From Isoetes taiwanensis (Eukaryota; Streptophyta; Lycopodiopsida; Isoetales; Isoetaceae), in the NCBI GenBank assembly GCA_021234155.1, contig JAJEKV010000026.1, forward strand, positions 2,168,001-2,232,000: a stretch of DNA of 64,000 nt. Reading direction: 5' to 3'. Under the pieces are notes generated by a model. It did not search any database, was not told the origin of the DNA, and saw nothing but the letters and a program-made list of their open reading frames with translations. Each line of letters starts with the position of its first letter. Within the stretch, counting starts at the first letter, position 1. A program made the translations under genes and the position numbers. Positions 33,970 through 46,429 of the stretch are shown here, piece after piece.

Positions 33970-35045
33970 AACAAATTTCATGAACCTTTAACAGAAGCAT
34001 GTTCAGGATTGGCACGATGCGGCTCCTAATAATGCACATATATGTAATAACTTTCTACTCCTGTTTATATCCGACAATGCCTGGGGCACCTGTTACAATT
34101 TGGTCTCAAATGGTAGACGGCGATGACTCCTTCAAATTGTTACCAAAGCCCGGCAACGTCGGGCTCCATAACTAGTACCTAATAATGCCTACATGCCCAG
34201 TTCCCCATCTAAGATGCATGTAACTCAACCTCTAGCATGATCCCTGTCGGATCTCTCTCACATGACCCCAGTCGGACCCATAACACCATATTTACCGTTA
34301 GGGTTGGAGTTGATCGCATCTTGAATGGTTTGGCCCTGGCATTCTTTCATAAAGTCCGGGTAAGTCTTATCCAAGTCCGCTTTAAGAACCCATGTTGCGT
34401 CCTCTGTGGGTAAGTGAGTTCGACTGGTTTGCTTATATGCGCGACCAAGGAGAACTTCAGGCACAATCTCCAACTGATCTTCGGTCATCTCCAGAAGTGT
34501 TGGTGTGTCAAGAACTTCTTCTGGATCCAGATGATGCTTCTTGAGAAGACTTACATGGAAAACTTTATGGATCTTTAAATGTGCGGGTAGATCCAATCGG
34601 TAGGCCTGAGAACCTATCCTTTCGGTTATCTGAAAAGGTCCCGCCCATCTAGATGCAAGCTTCTTACAATTGCCAATCTTAAGTTTGGCTTGCTTCACCT
34701 TGATCCTTAGCCAAACGGAATCACCGACCTGAAACTCCCGGGGCGTGATTGGGGATATCTAGTGGTTGCAACTCCCCTGGAATATGCAATTGCCCAGCCT
34801 TTATTTGCTTACAGATATTTTCCTGATCATCAATCGCTGGAGCGGATTTTGAAATACGTCTTCATAAATCCTGCATGCCCCGCTATAAGACTGTTATATG
34901 TATCATAAAGAATGAGCTTATGAACTCCAGATGTATCGGGAACACATAACTTATCCTTATAATAAAGAAGTTTAGCTTCCTTCTTATAATGGCGGAAGGT
35001 ATCCCTCTCCTTATCCGTTTGGAATATGGCCATTCCTTACGCCGA
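33970..35045 (-). pseudogene. Chromovirus-like Gypsy fragment: integrase ends without the core
   Basis: 35033-34830 reads the integrase zinc region (LYYKDKLCVPDT, AGHAGFMKTYFKIR) and then KAGQLHIPGELQPLDIP near 34765-34825. The catalytic core is missing; 34698-34258 resumes with the integrase C-terminus (LASRWAGPFQITERIG, HKVFHVSLLKKHH) and a chromodomain-like end (EDATWVLKADLDKTYPDF). About 0.5-0.6 kb seems deleted between them. 33970-34257 is probably 3' non-coding or LTR sequence of the same element. Confidence 0.75.
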
Positions 35046-35169
35046 GACGACATGCAAGCCCTAGGCATGATGGGATCCTTGCATTCATAATTTTTTTCTA
35101 ATTATTTTAAGGGGGTGGTCCCTTCAACCAAATACTTAATTAATTTATTTCATAAACACTGATGTACTT

Positions 35170-35944
35170 TACTTCTGCAGGCCAGTAGAGCGTATTGATA
35201 AACTGCAGAAGAACTTGGGCCTCAACCTGGAGGCCAACTCGTGTTTTTGAAATTTCATGTTATGAGTGTAATCTTCCGTGTTACTGTTCTTACTACTTAT
35301 GTTGTTAAAGGACTTCTGTCCTACCACCTGGATATGTAATCTTTTGTTACCTTTAATAAATGAGAGTTATCTTTTCCATATTTAATCTCATCTAACTCTA
35401 ATGCTGAGGACAACATTAATCCAAGGGGGGGAGAATGTGACATTCCAGGTATTTATATGGTATATGTATGCATACCATGACACGTCACCAACATGTAATT
35501 AGGCCTAGGGGCCAACTTGGGGGTCACCTAAAATGAATTTTATTAGCTATGCTAATAAAATTAATGGATAATTATGGATTTTATTAGCATAATTACCCTA
35601 ATTATGCTAATTGGCGTCTAATTAATTAAATGTCACCAATAAGGGGGTGCTACCTGGCCCAAATCGATTGGCCAAGGATGACTTGCTATTTTGGTTGGAG
35701 AAATAGGACATGTCAAGTGTATACCCAAGGACATAGCTGATCTTGCATATCCATGACCTCCTGAAGGTTATGATGTGATTCTAGCATCCGTACAGAAGCC
35801 GTGCTCAATATCACATGTAGCGGCTGGCCAAGCCTGACCAACTCGACATAACGCATCTGGATTTGATCATATGCTAGGCAGCTTTAAAGGGTATGAGATT
35901 CATCCCCAATGACTCTCATTTGGTAGCATTGACAAAGCATGTTC
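35170..35944 (+). mobile_element. 3' end of another Gypsy element: pol tail, purine tract and start of LTR
   Basis: At 35180-35250 the end of a polyprotein is readable (VERIDKLQKNLGLNLEANS, stop). A purine tract (aagggggggagaa) at about 35423-35435 is followed by TGTGACATTCC, the usual start of a plant Gypsy LTR. The LTR is AT-rich with gctaataaaatt words and runs to at least 35900; its end is obscured by a LINE fragment. Confidence 0.6.
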
Positions 35945-36115
35945 TGCCTTGGCTCACCAATCTATCTACCGTCTCAATTCGAAAATGGTGTGCCCCTGTG
36001 CGAATGGAGGCAATGAGTCTGCGCCTTTCCATAGGGAAATGGGTACGCAGGTAGCATTGCGGGCCCACTTCCATGATCTCAATGCTAAAGTTCCCTCAGC
36101 CTTCTTGTTGCCATC
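35945..36115 (-). mobile_element. Short LINE fragment homologous to 60619-60740
   Basis: Bases from ctaccgtctcaattcgaaaa through gcgggcccac align with 60617-60720. In the LINE at the right end this encodes the ORF2 tail IASIRTGAHHLR. Here the frame is broken. It is an old 3' piece of the same LINE family. Confidence 0.65.
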
Positions 36116-37199
36116 TTGCTTATTAAAGTATTCCTTTACTATGCACCTATATTCAGTGTGTCCCATCTCTGTAACAGACCTGGCTACATGATGGGCCAGT
36201 ACACGTACTTATATACATATGTACACATGAATGGCATGCATGGAGAATGGAGAATAGATAAGAAAAGAAAAGAACTTCTACAAGAGCTTTTGCAGAACAT
36301 GAAAGCAAAAGGAACAATTCTGGGTAGTTTTGGAGCTCGAATACTGAAGCATTATATCTCAGTGTCTAGAGATCTTTTTAGACAATTTTTCTTTTCTAGA
36401 AAGACATTTGAGTAAGCTTTTTGAATTGGGTCTGATCGGGCTGAAACTCATCTGTATGAGAAAGCTATGACAGGAATTGCAATGCTAGGTCAGAATTGAC
36501 TGCACTATGTATGTTCTTCTGCAGTTTGATTCTTGGAGATAGAAGTTGATCTTTTGAGGCGTAAGCAATTGCAAGGGGTCCAAAGGTCCATGCATGAAAG
36601 AATTCTCAAGTTTTTTCGTTGCCAAAAATGACCATGTAACTTGGTCCCTAAGGTAATTTTGCCATTCCGGACGAGATGGCAAAGTTGAAACTCCATTTCG
36701 GAGCCTTTGCACTGCCCGAATGACTAAACACTTGGGTTTCTACACGGCCGACCGCAGGACGCTTCGTGATTTGATAAGTTCTCCCGGACCGATCTTGGAT
36801 TTTCTTGAATCTGCTCGAAGCATGGCAGATTCAACGTTCGGATAGGGAAACCGAGCTCTGGGAGGGGGGGTATTGGCATTTGCCCTCCTGGAGGAGCGTT
36901 GGCAAGAAAGGCTACCTTGGCAACATTTCTGAGGCCCATCTCTTGGGGTCCGACCTCTCCCCTCTGGTGAGCAAGCCGCGCAACGTCCTAGCGTGGTTCG
37001 ATTTGGGGAAGGGTGTCAGCGCAAGATCCCTCTATTCTATCCCTTGCCAAACTCCTCTAACAAAAATTCCAAAGGTTATCGTATTTCTTGCATAAAGTCC
37101 TAGTCACCACCATCTAGCCATGTCACCCAAAATTTGCCAACATCACCCAATGAAAAGATCAAAGATGGACATCTTTTAATTTTTGGCCTAGTCAAAACT
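36116..37199. other. Unassigned sequence between TE fragments and satellite array 2
   Basis: Short ORFs on both strands (for example 36485-36712 minus and 36805-37095 plus) show no recognisable domain. 36640-37090 has coding-like composition and may be a decayed element. 37100-37199 is AT-rich with several gtcacc and catgtcacc words that lead into the array. No gene is supported here. Confidence 0.5.
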
Positions 37200-40100
37200 T
37201 GGCCTTGCTTACTTGGCATGCCATGTCACCACTTGAAGTGCCTAGGTAGCATGTGTGAGACTAGGTGGCATGCTTGAGCCACCTTGGCATGTTGGAGCCT
37301 AGGTGGCATTTGGAGCCCGCATGGCAAGTTAGAGCCACCTTGGCATGTTTGAGTCTAGGTGGCATGTTAGAGCATAGGTGGCATGTTTGAGCCACTTTGA
37401 CATGTCGGAGCCCACGTGGCATATTGGAGTCCACGTGGCATGTTTGAGTCACCTTGGTATATTGGACCCTAGGTGGTACATCGGAGCCCACATGGCATGT
37501 TTGAGCCACCTTGTCATGTTGGAGCCTAGGTGGCATGTTTGAGCCACCTTGGCATGCCTGAGCCACCTTGGCATGTTGGAGCCTAGGTGGCATGTTGGAG
37601 CCTAGATGGCATGTTTGAGCCACATTGGCATGTTAGAGCCCACGTGGCATGTTTGAGCCACCTTGGCATGTTTGAGCCTAGGTGGCATGTTGGTGCCTAG
37701 ACGGCATGCTTGAGCCACCTTGGCATGTTGGTGCCTAGGTGGCATGTTTGAGCCACCTTGGCATGGCATGTTTGAGCCACCTTGGCATGTTAGGGCCTAG
37801 GTGGTATGTTTGAGCCACCTTGACATGTTGGAGCCTAGGTGGAATGTTGGAGTCTGTGTGCCATGTTTGAGCCACCTTGGCAGGTTTGAGCCTAGTGGCA
37901 TGTTTGAGCCACCTTGGCATGTTGCATGTTGGAGCCCGCGTGGCATGTTTGAGCCACCTTGGCATGTTTGAGCCTACGTGGCATGTTGGAGCCTAGATGG
38001 CATGTTTGAGCCACCTTGGCATGTTTGAGCCTAGGTGGCATGTTGGAGCCAGCGTGGCATGTTTGAGCCACCTTGGCATGTTTGAGCCTACGTGGCATGT
38101 TGGAGCCTAGATGGCATGTTTGAGCCACCTTGGCATGTTTGAGCCTAGGTGGCATGTTGGAGCCCGCGTGGCATGTTTGAGCCACCTTGTCTTGTTGGAG
38201 CCTTGGTGGCATGTTGAGAGCCACCTTGACATGTTTGAGCCTATGTGGCGTGTTCGAGCCTGCGCGCCATGTTTGAGCCACCTTGACATGTTTGAGCCTA
38301 GGTGGCATGTTAGAGCATAGGTGGCATATTTGAGCCACCTTGCATGTTGGAGCCTAGGTGGCATGTTGGAGCCACGTGGCATGTTTGAGCCACCACTTGG
38401 AGTGCCTAGGTAACATGCATGAGCCTAGGTGGCATGCTTGAGCCACCTTGGCATGTTGGAGCCTAGGTGGCATTTGGAGCCCGTGTGGCATGTTGGAGCC
38501 AGCTTGGCATGTTAGAGCCTAGGTGGCATGTTGGAACCCACGTGGCATATTGGAGTCCACGTGGCATGTTTGAGCCACCTTGGCATGTTGGAGCCTAGGT
38601 GGTACATTGGAGCCCACATGGCATGTTTGAGCTACCTTGTCATGTTGGAGCCTACGTGGCATGTTTGAGCCACCTTGGCATGCCTGAGCCACCTTGGCAT
38701 TTTGGAGCCTAAGTGGCATGTTGGAGCCCACATGGCATGTTTGAGCCACCTTGGCATGTTGGAGCCTAGGTGGCATGTTGGAGCCCACATGGCATGTTTG
38801 AGCCACCTTGGCATGTTGGAACCTAGGTGGCATGTTGGAGCCCGCATGGCATGTTTGAGCCTAGGTGGCATGTTGGTGCCTAGGTGGCATGTTTGAGCCA
38901 CCTTGGCATATTGGAGCCTAGGTGGCATGTTGGAGGCCGCGTGGCATGTTTGAGCCACCTTGGCATGTTTGAGCCGAGTGGCATATTTGAGCCACCTTGG
39001 CATGTTGGAGCCTAGATGGCATGTTGGAGCCCATGTGGCATGTTTGAGCCACCTTGACATGTTTGAGACTAGGTGGCATGTTGGTGCCTAGGTGGCATGC
39101 TTGAGCCACCTTGGCATGTTGGTGCCTAAGTGGCATGTTTGAGCCACCTTGGCATGTTGGAGCCTAGGTGGCATGTTGGAGACCGCGTGGCATGTTTGAG
39201 CCACCTTGGCATGTTTGAGCCGAGTGGCATGTTTGAGCCACCTTGGCATATGTTGGGAGCCACATGGCATGTTTGATCCACCTTGGCATGTTGGAGCCCA
39301 CGTGACATGTTTGAGCCACCTTGGCATGTTTGAGCCTAGGTGGCATGTTGGTGCCTAGGTGGCATGCTTGAGCCACCTTGGCATGTTGGAGCCCACACGG
39401 CATGTTTGAGCCACCTTGGCATGTTAGGTCCTAGGTGGTATATTTGAGCCACCTTGACATGTTGGAGCCTAGGTGGCATGTTGGAGCCCGTGTGCTATGT
39501 TTGAGGCACCTTGGCATGTTTGAGCCTAGTGGCATGTTGGAGCCTAGATGGCATGTTGGAGCCCGCGTGGCACGTTTGAGCCACCTTGACATGTTTGAGC
39601 CACCTTGGCATGTTCCCACATGGCATGTTTGAGCCACCTTGCCATGTTTGAGCCTAGGTGGCATGTTGGAGCCTAGATGGCATGTTTAAGCCACCTTGGC
39701 ATGTTTGAGTCTAGGTGGCATGTTGGAGCCCGCATGGCATGTTTGAGCCTATGTGGCATGTTCGAGCTTGCGTGGCATGTTTGAGCCACCTTGGCATGTT
39801 TGAGCCTAGGTGGCATGTTTGAGTCTAGGTGGCATGTAAGAGCATAGGTGGCATGTTTGAGCCACTTTGACATGTCAGAGCCCACGTGGCATATTGGAGT
39901 CCACGTGGCATGTTTGAGTCACCTTGGTATATTGGACCCTAGGTGGTACATTGGAGCCCACATGGCACTTTTGAGCCACCTTGTCATGTTGGAGCCTAGG
40001 TGGCATGTTTGAGCCACCTTGGCATGCCTGAGCCACCTTGGCATGTTGGAGCCTAGATGGCATGTTGGAGCCTAGATGACATGTTTGAGCCACCTTGGCA

Positions 40101-42245
40101 TGTTAGAGCCCACGTGGCATGTTTGAGCCACCTTGGCATGTTTGAGCCACCTTGGCATGTTTGAGCCTAGGTGGCATGTTGGTGCCTAGGCGGCATGCTT
40201 GAGCCACCTTGGCATGTTGGTGCCTAGGTGGCATGTTTGAGCCACCTTGGCATGGCATGTTTGAGCCACCTTGGCATGTTAGGGCCTAGGTGGTATGTTT
40301 GAGCCACCTTGACATGTTGGAGCCTAGGTGGCATGTTGGAGCCTGTGTGCCATGTTTGAGCCACCTTGGCATGTTTGAGCCTAGTGGCATGTTTGAGCCA
40401 CCTTGGCATGTTGCATGTTGGAGCCCGCGTGGCATGTTTGAGCCACCTTGGCATGTTTGAGCCTCCTTGGCATGTTGGAGCCTAGATGGCATGTTTGAGC
40501 CACCTTGGCATGTTTGAGCCTAGGTGGCATGTTGGAGCCCGCGTGGCATGTTTGAGCCACCTTGTCCTGTTGGAGACTTGGTGGCATGTTGCATGTTTGG
40601 AGCCCGCGTGGCATGTTTGAGCCACCTTGGCATGTTTGAGCCTACGTGGCGTTGGAGCCTAGATGGCATGTTTGAGCCTAGGTGGCATGTTGGAGCCCGC
40701 GTGGCATGTTTGAGCCACCTTGTCCTGTTGGAGCCTTGGTGGCATGTTGAGAGCCACCTTGACATGTTTGAGCCTATGTGGCATGTTCGAGCTTGCGTGC
40801 CATGTTTGAGCCACCTTGACATGTTTGAGCCTAGGTGGCATGTTAGAGCCTAGGTGGCATATTTGAGCCACCTTGCATGTTGGAGCCTAGGTGGCATGTT
40901 GGAGCCACGTGGCATGTTTGAGCCACCACTTGGAGTGCCTAGGTAACATGCATGAGCCTAGGTGGCATGCTTGAGCCACCTTGGCATGTTGGAGCCTAGG
41001 TGGCATTTGGAGCCCGTGTGGCATGTTGGAGCCAGCTTGGCATGTTAGAGCCTAGCTGGCATGTTGGAGCCCACGTGGCATATTGGAGTCCATGTGGCAT
41101 GTTTGAGCCACCTTGTCATGTTGGAGCCTACGTGGCATGTTTGAGCCACCTTGGCATGCCTGAGCCACCTTGGCATGTTGGAGCCCACATGGCATGTTTG
41201 AGCCACCTTGGCATGTTGGAATCTAGGTGGCATGTTGGAGCCCGCATGGCATGTTTGAGCCTAGGTGGCATGTTGGTGCCTAGGTGGCATGTTTGAGCCA
41301 CCTTGGCATATTGGAGCCTAGGTGGCATGTTGGAGGCCGCGCATGTTGGAGCCCACGTGGCATGTTTGAGCCACCTTGACATGTTTGAGCCTATGTGGCA
41401 TGTTGGTGCCTCGGTGGCATGCTTGAGCCACCTTGGCATGTTGGTGCCTAGGTGGCATGTTTGAGCCACCTTGTCAGAGCCTAGGTGGCATGTTGGAGAC
41501 CGCGTGGCATGTTTGAGCCACCTTGGCATGTTTGAGTCGAGTGGCATGTTTGAGCCACCTTGGCATGTTGGAGCCTAGGTGGCATGTTGGGAGCCACGTG
41601 GCATGTTTGATCCACCTTGGCATGTTGGAGCCCACGTGGCATGTTTGAGCCACCTTGGCATGTTTGAGCCTAGGTGGCACGTTGGTGCCTAGGTGGCATG
41701 CTTGAGCCACCTTGGCATGTTGGAGCCCACATGGCATGTTTGAGCCACCTTGGCATGTTAGGGCCTAGGTGGTATATTTGAGCCACCTAGGTGGCATGTT
41801 GGAGCCCGTGTGCTATGTTTGAGCCACCTTGGCATGTTTGAGCCTAGTGGCATGTGTTTGAGCCACCTTGGCATGTTTGAGCCTAGGTGGCATGTTGGAG
41901 CCTAGATGGCATGTTTAAGCCACCTTGGCATGTTTGAGCCTAGGTGGCATGTTGGAGCCCGCGTAGCATGTTTGAGCCTATGTGGCATGTTCGAGCTTGC
42001 GTGGCATGTTTGAGCCACCTTGGCATGTTTGAGCCTAGGTGGCATATTTGAGCCACCTTGCATGTTGGAGGCTATGTGGCATGTTGGAGCCATTTGGCAT
42101 GCTTGAGCCACCTTGCCATGTTTGAGCCACCTTGGCATGTTGGAGCCCATTTGACATGTTTGAGACACCTCAGTGTGTTTGAGCCTAGGTGGCATGTTGG
42201 AGCCACATTGGTGGAATGCTTAAGCCTAGGTGGCATGTTTGAGGC
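37200..42245 (+). repeat. Satellite array 2, 19-bp monomer in a higher-order repeat
   Basis: About 265 monomers of the same 19-bp type as array 1. Irregular landmarks recur at a larger period: caccacttggagtgcctagg at 38391 and 40924 (2533 bp apart) and ttggcatgttagggcc at 37782 and 40271 (2489 bp). The array thus holds about two higher-order copies. No gene is present despite open frames of up to 148 codons. Confidence 0.93.
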
Positions 42246-42616
42246 AAGTGGACAGAAAATTTGGCTATTGCACATCCCTATGGCAGAAAAAGGTACGCAC
42301 ACTCAAATGATGATATCTTAAGTGTTTTTTAACATTTCTGACTGATATTTGAAATGACTATCAGGGAAAACTTATAGGAACATGTTGAAAGAAATTTGGC
42401 TTGATTTGGAACTAAGGCGATGGAGAGATACATGTTCAAATTGGATAAAATTTTCTGTCAATGAACTATAAGAAAAAAACCAGCAAATAATTTTTAGAAT
42501 CATGATTTCTATAAGGTTTTTGTTTTATGCTTTAAAATCCTGCAAGTCTGAATGGAACCTGAGATCATATGCATATGCTCAAAAAATGGATTTGAGGCAA
42601 AAGCACAAAACTCTCC
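42246..42616. other. Non-satellite spacer inside the satellite block
   Basis: About 370 bp of AT-rich, non-repetitive sequence (from gacagaaaatttggctattg to gcaaaagcacaaaactctc) interrupts the array. No ORF or known element seen. The array resumes right after a (CA)11 run. Confidence 0.6.
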
Positions 42617-42639
42617 CACACACACACACACACACACAC
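42617..42639. repeat. (CA)n microsatellite at the satellite boundary
   Basis: Eleven CA units directly before the satellite resumes at 42641. Confidence 0.95.
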
Positions 42640-44532
42640 CTTGGCATGTTAGGGCCTAGGTGGTATGTTTGAGCCACCTTGACATGTTGGAGCCTAGGTG
42701 GCATGTTGGAGCCTGTGTGCCATGTTTGAGCCACCTTGGCATGTTTGAGCCTAGTGGCATGTTTGAGCCACCTTGGCATGTTGCATGTTGGAGCCCGCGT
42801 GGCATGTTTGAGCCACCTTGGCATGTTTGAGCCTACGTGGCATGTTGGAGCCTAGATGGCATGTTTGAGCCACCTTGGCATGTTTGAGCCTAGGTGGCAT
42901 GTTGGAGCCCGCGTGGCATGTTTGAGCCACCTTGTCATGTTGGGGACTTGATGGCATGTTGCATGTTGGAGCCCGCGTGGCATGTTTGAGCCACCTTGGC
43001 ATGTTTGAGCCTACGTGGCATGTTGGAGCCTAGATGGCATGTTTGAGCCTAGGTGGCATGTTGGAGCCAGCGTGGCATGTTTGAGCCACCTTGTCCTGTT
43101 GGAGCCTTGGTGGCATGTTGAGAGCCACCTTGACATGTTTGAGCCTATGTGGCATGTTCGAGCCTGCGTGCCATGTTTGAGCCACCTTGACATGTTTGAG
43201 CCTAGGTGGCATGTTAGAGCCTAGGTGGCATATTTGAGCCACCTTGCATGTTGGAGCCTAGGTGGCATGTTGGAGCCACGTGGCATGTTTGAGCCACCAC
43301 TTGGAGTGCCTAGGTAACATGCATGAGCCTAGGTGGCATGCTTGAGCCACCTTGGCATGTTGGAGCCTAGGTGGCATTTGGAGCCCGTGTGGCATGTTGG
43401 AGCCAGCTTGGCATGTTAGAGCCTAGGTGGCATGTTGGAGCCCACGTGGCATATTGGAGTCCACATGGCATGTTTGAGCCACCTTGGCATGTTGGAGCCT
43501 AGGTGGTACATTGGAGCCCACATAGCATGTTTGAGCTACCTTGTCATGTTGGAGCCTACGTGGCATGTTTGAGCCACCTTGGCATGCCTGAGCCACCTTG
43601 GCATTTTGGAGCCTAAGTGGCATGTTGGAGCCCACATGGCATGTTTGATCCACCTTGGCATGTTGGAGCCTAGGTGGCATGTTGGAGCCCACATGGCATG
43701 TTTGAGCCACCTTGGCATGTTGGAGCCTAGGTGGCATGTTGGAGCCCTCATGGCATGTTTGAGCCTAGGTGGCATGTTGGCGCCTAGGTGGCATGTTTGA
43801 GCCACCTTGGCATATTGGAGCCTAGGTGGCATGTTGGAGGCCACGTGGCATGTTTGAGCCACCTTGGCATGTTTGAGCCGAGTGGCATATTTGAGCCACC
43901 TTGGCATGTTGGAGCCTAGATGGCATGTTGGAGCCCACTTGGCATGTTTGAGCCACCTTGACATGTTTGAGACTAGGTGGCATGTTGGTGCCTAGGTGGC
44001 ATGCTCGAGCCACCTTGGCATGTTGGTGCCTAAGTGGCCTGTTTGAGCCACCTTGGCATGTTGGAGCCTAGGTGGCATGTTGGAGACCGCGTGGCATGTT
44101 TGAGCCACCTTGGCATGTTTGAGCCGAGTGGCATGTTTGAGCCACCTTGGCATGTTGGAGCCTAGGTGGCATGTTGGGAGCCACATGGCATGTTTGATCC
44201 ACCTTGGCATGTTGGAGCCCACGTGGCATGTTTGAGCCACCTTGGCATGTTTGAGCCTAGGTGGCATGTTGGTGCCTAGGTGGCATGCTTGAGCCACCTT
44301 GGCATGTTGGAGCCCACATGGCATGTTTGAGCCACCTTGGCATGTTAGGTCCTAGGTGGTATATTTGAGCCACCTTGACATGTTGGAGCCTAGGTGGCAT
44401 GTTGGAGCCCGTGTAGTGGCATGTTGGAGCCTAGGTGGCATGTTGGAGCCCGCGTGGCACGTTTGAGCCACCTTGACATGTTTGAGCCACCTTGGCATGT
44501 TCCCACATGGCATGTTTGAGCCACCTTGGCAT
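42640..44532 (+). repeat. Satellite array 3, third higher-order copy
   Basis: About 100 monomers. It starts at the point equivalent to 37782 and 40271 of array 2 (2370 bp from the latter), contains caccacttggagtgcctagg at 43295, and ends at the point equivalent to about 39620 (gttcccacatggcatg), so it is one nearly complete higher-order copy without its beginning. Confidence 0.92.
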
Positions 44533-44611
44533 GCACGCGCGCGCGCACGCGCGCCCGCGCGCGCATGCACGCACGCACGCACGCGCGCGCGCACACACAC
44601 ACACACACACA
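44533..44611. repeat. Alternating purine-pyrimidine tract (GC)n/(CA)n
   Basis: About 80 bp of gcgc, gcac and acac alternation marks the right end of the satellite block. Such tracts can adopt Z-DNA; that is general knowledge, not shown here. Confidence 0.9.
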
Positions 44612-44619
44612 GACAGAGA

Positions 44620-45478
44620 ATATTTTTTTTTTTTGAAATGCAACGTCTAAAGGTTCTAATGAGCAGACGTTGGAATTATACAAACGGGCTAGCTTAAATT
44701 TCGGCCTTATTTCTCGTCGATAAGACCTGTCTGAGTTGCTTACTACATATTTAGTCCATTACTATTGTCTTTGTTTTTTATTGCGACCTTCTTCTAGGTT
44801 TTGGGGCTCTGTGGCCTTGCTCTTGTCATGCTTTATTTTTTCTTTTAACCTTGTTTTGGCTTTTGTTTATTTATTTATTAATTTTTATTCTTTTTATTCT
44901 ATATTTTTCCGTCCTGTGGTCCTCCTGTGTTGCTCTCTGCCTCCGAGTCGTTAGCCAGTCTTTTTGTTTTTTCGTGCATCCTTCTTCTTGGGTGCTTCCT
45001 ATGTTGCTCTGTCTCTGATGCGGTTCCTTTTTTTGTTCTAGCTTTCTTTTTATTTTTCCTTGAGTGCTTTTTCTTACCTTTGGCTTCTCTTTATGCTTAT
45101 GTTTTATCTTCCCTTTCCTTCTATTTGGTTTTAATTTTCATTTTTCTTTTTTCCTTTTCTTTTTCTATTTTCTTAGCTTTTTCTTCCAATTTTTTTCCTT
45201 TTTTCCTTCTCTTTGGCTCTGGGTTTGGCGCTTTCTGGCTGTCGCGTACGGCCGTCCTGCCTGGTGTCGCTTCCCCTGCCAGGTCGGTTTTGGTTTATTT
45301 TATTTTCTTGTGTTTCCCTTTTGTCGTTTTCGGTTATCTTTTGACTTTGTTGTCCTCTTTATTTTTCTTTTATTCTTTCTTCTGTGGTCGTATTGCCAAG
45401 TCCGGGCAACTTTCGGCCCCTCTTCCGCAGATGCTTCTGCTCTGTTGGTTTTTGTTGGTTTTGGTCCATAAAAAAAAG
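44620..45478 (+). mobile_element. T-rich 3' end of a LINE, 5' truncated
   Basis: After a T12 run, 44640-44720 has a short coding-like piece (RRWNYTNGLA), followed by about 750 bp of T/C-rich sequence ending ttggttttggtccataaaaa with a short A-run at 45469-45478. This looks like a LINE 3' UTR with tail. The ORFs of 135-191 codons (Phe/Leu/Ser-rich) in the T-rich part are composition effects. Confidence 0.5.
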
Positions 45479-46429
45479 AAACTAAGGCAAGGGAATTGTT
45501 AACAATTGTCGACAAAAGGGGAAGGTTGTGGAACAGAGGAATTGGATGGAGCAGAACGTCGCGACTTAAGGCCGATTTGGCCGAATTGATCAAGGGAAAC
45601 ATGGAAGATTGTTCTAAGAATAGCGTGAAAAGGAAAAGGATCGAAGCAAATCGGACCGCGGAGCCCAGTCATCAGCAAAAAAATCGTGGATCTTTACAAG
45701 AATTGGTCGGATTGGGCAACCTGGAAGAATAAATACAGAGGTCGGATCTGAGAAAGAAAACGGGCTGAAGACTCTGGCATCAGAGGAAATCGCGGAAGAA
45801 GTGGCCGGATTTGATTAAATCGATGAAGGCCATGAAGAAGAAATTTGTACCACAAGGCCGTAAGGGTTCGATTCTGGAAAAAATAGGCCTGTAACAGGCC
45901 GATTACCTGGGGATGTCACATAGTTTAGGGCGTATATACCATGTGAGTGAATGGGGTGGGGTTTTTTTTACCCTAAACCGTATGTATACATACGGATAGG
46001 GGCTTGGCTAGGGCGTTTTCTGGAGGGGAATCCAGTGTAATATGTATACGGGAAGGGGTGTTTAGAAGGTTGGACAAGGCGTATACGGAGGGTTTTTTGC
46101 TGAACCCATTAACGCACGTGGCGTATTCCCTTTATAGTAGGTGAAACCCCCGGGGCTGATTAAGGGAATCGGGAGACCGCCAGGGTTTGATTGGAAAGAA
46201 AAGCGGCTGTACTGAGTAAGAAAGAAGATTTGAAGGCTGTCGAGATCTGAAGATTTGGCAGCAACAAAAGTAAAGAAGGATTTGAACACCACGGCCATCT
46301 GTGTAGAATTCGATCTCAGAGCCAGAAGGCCGATCTCTAACTACCGTGAAGAACAGAGAAGGAGAGAGAACAAAATTAAGGAAAAAAGAAAGCTCTTAGA
46401 AAATAAAGGAATAATTACTTCAAAACATG
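45479..46429. other. Unassigned region with an 18-bp perfect palindrome
   Basis: The ORF at 45496-45732 (MLTIVDKRGRLWNRG...) has no recognised domain. ccgtatgtatacatacgg at 45978-45995 is a perfect palindrome, and gtatac words recur from about 45930 to 46090. No gene could be supported. Confidence 0.4.

Noticed and set aside
37200-44532. A CRISPR-like array (conserved repeat plus variable part)
   Set aside because: The variable part is only four bases, the repeat is 15 bases, this is plant nuclear DNA, and no cas genes exist. It is an ordinary satellite.
44927-45502. A 191-codon Phe/Leu/Ser-rich ORF resembling a membrane protein
   Set aside because: It lies in a T/C-rich stretch that looks like a LINE 3' UTR; hydrophobic residues follow from the T-rich codons. 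Two overlapping frames are open at once.
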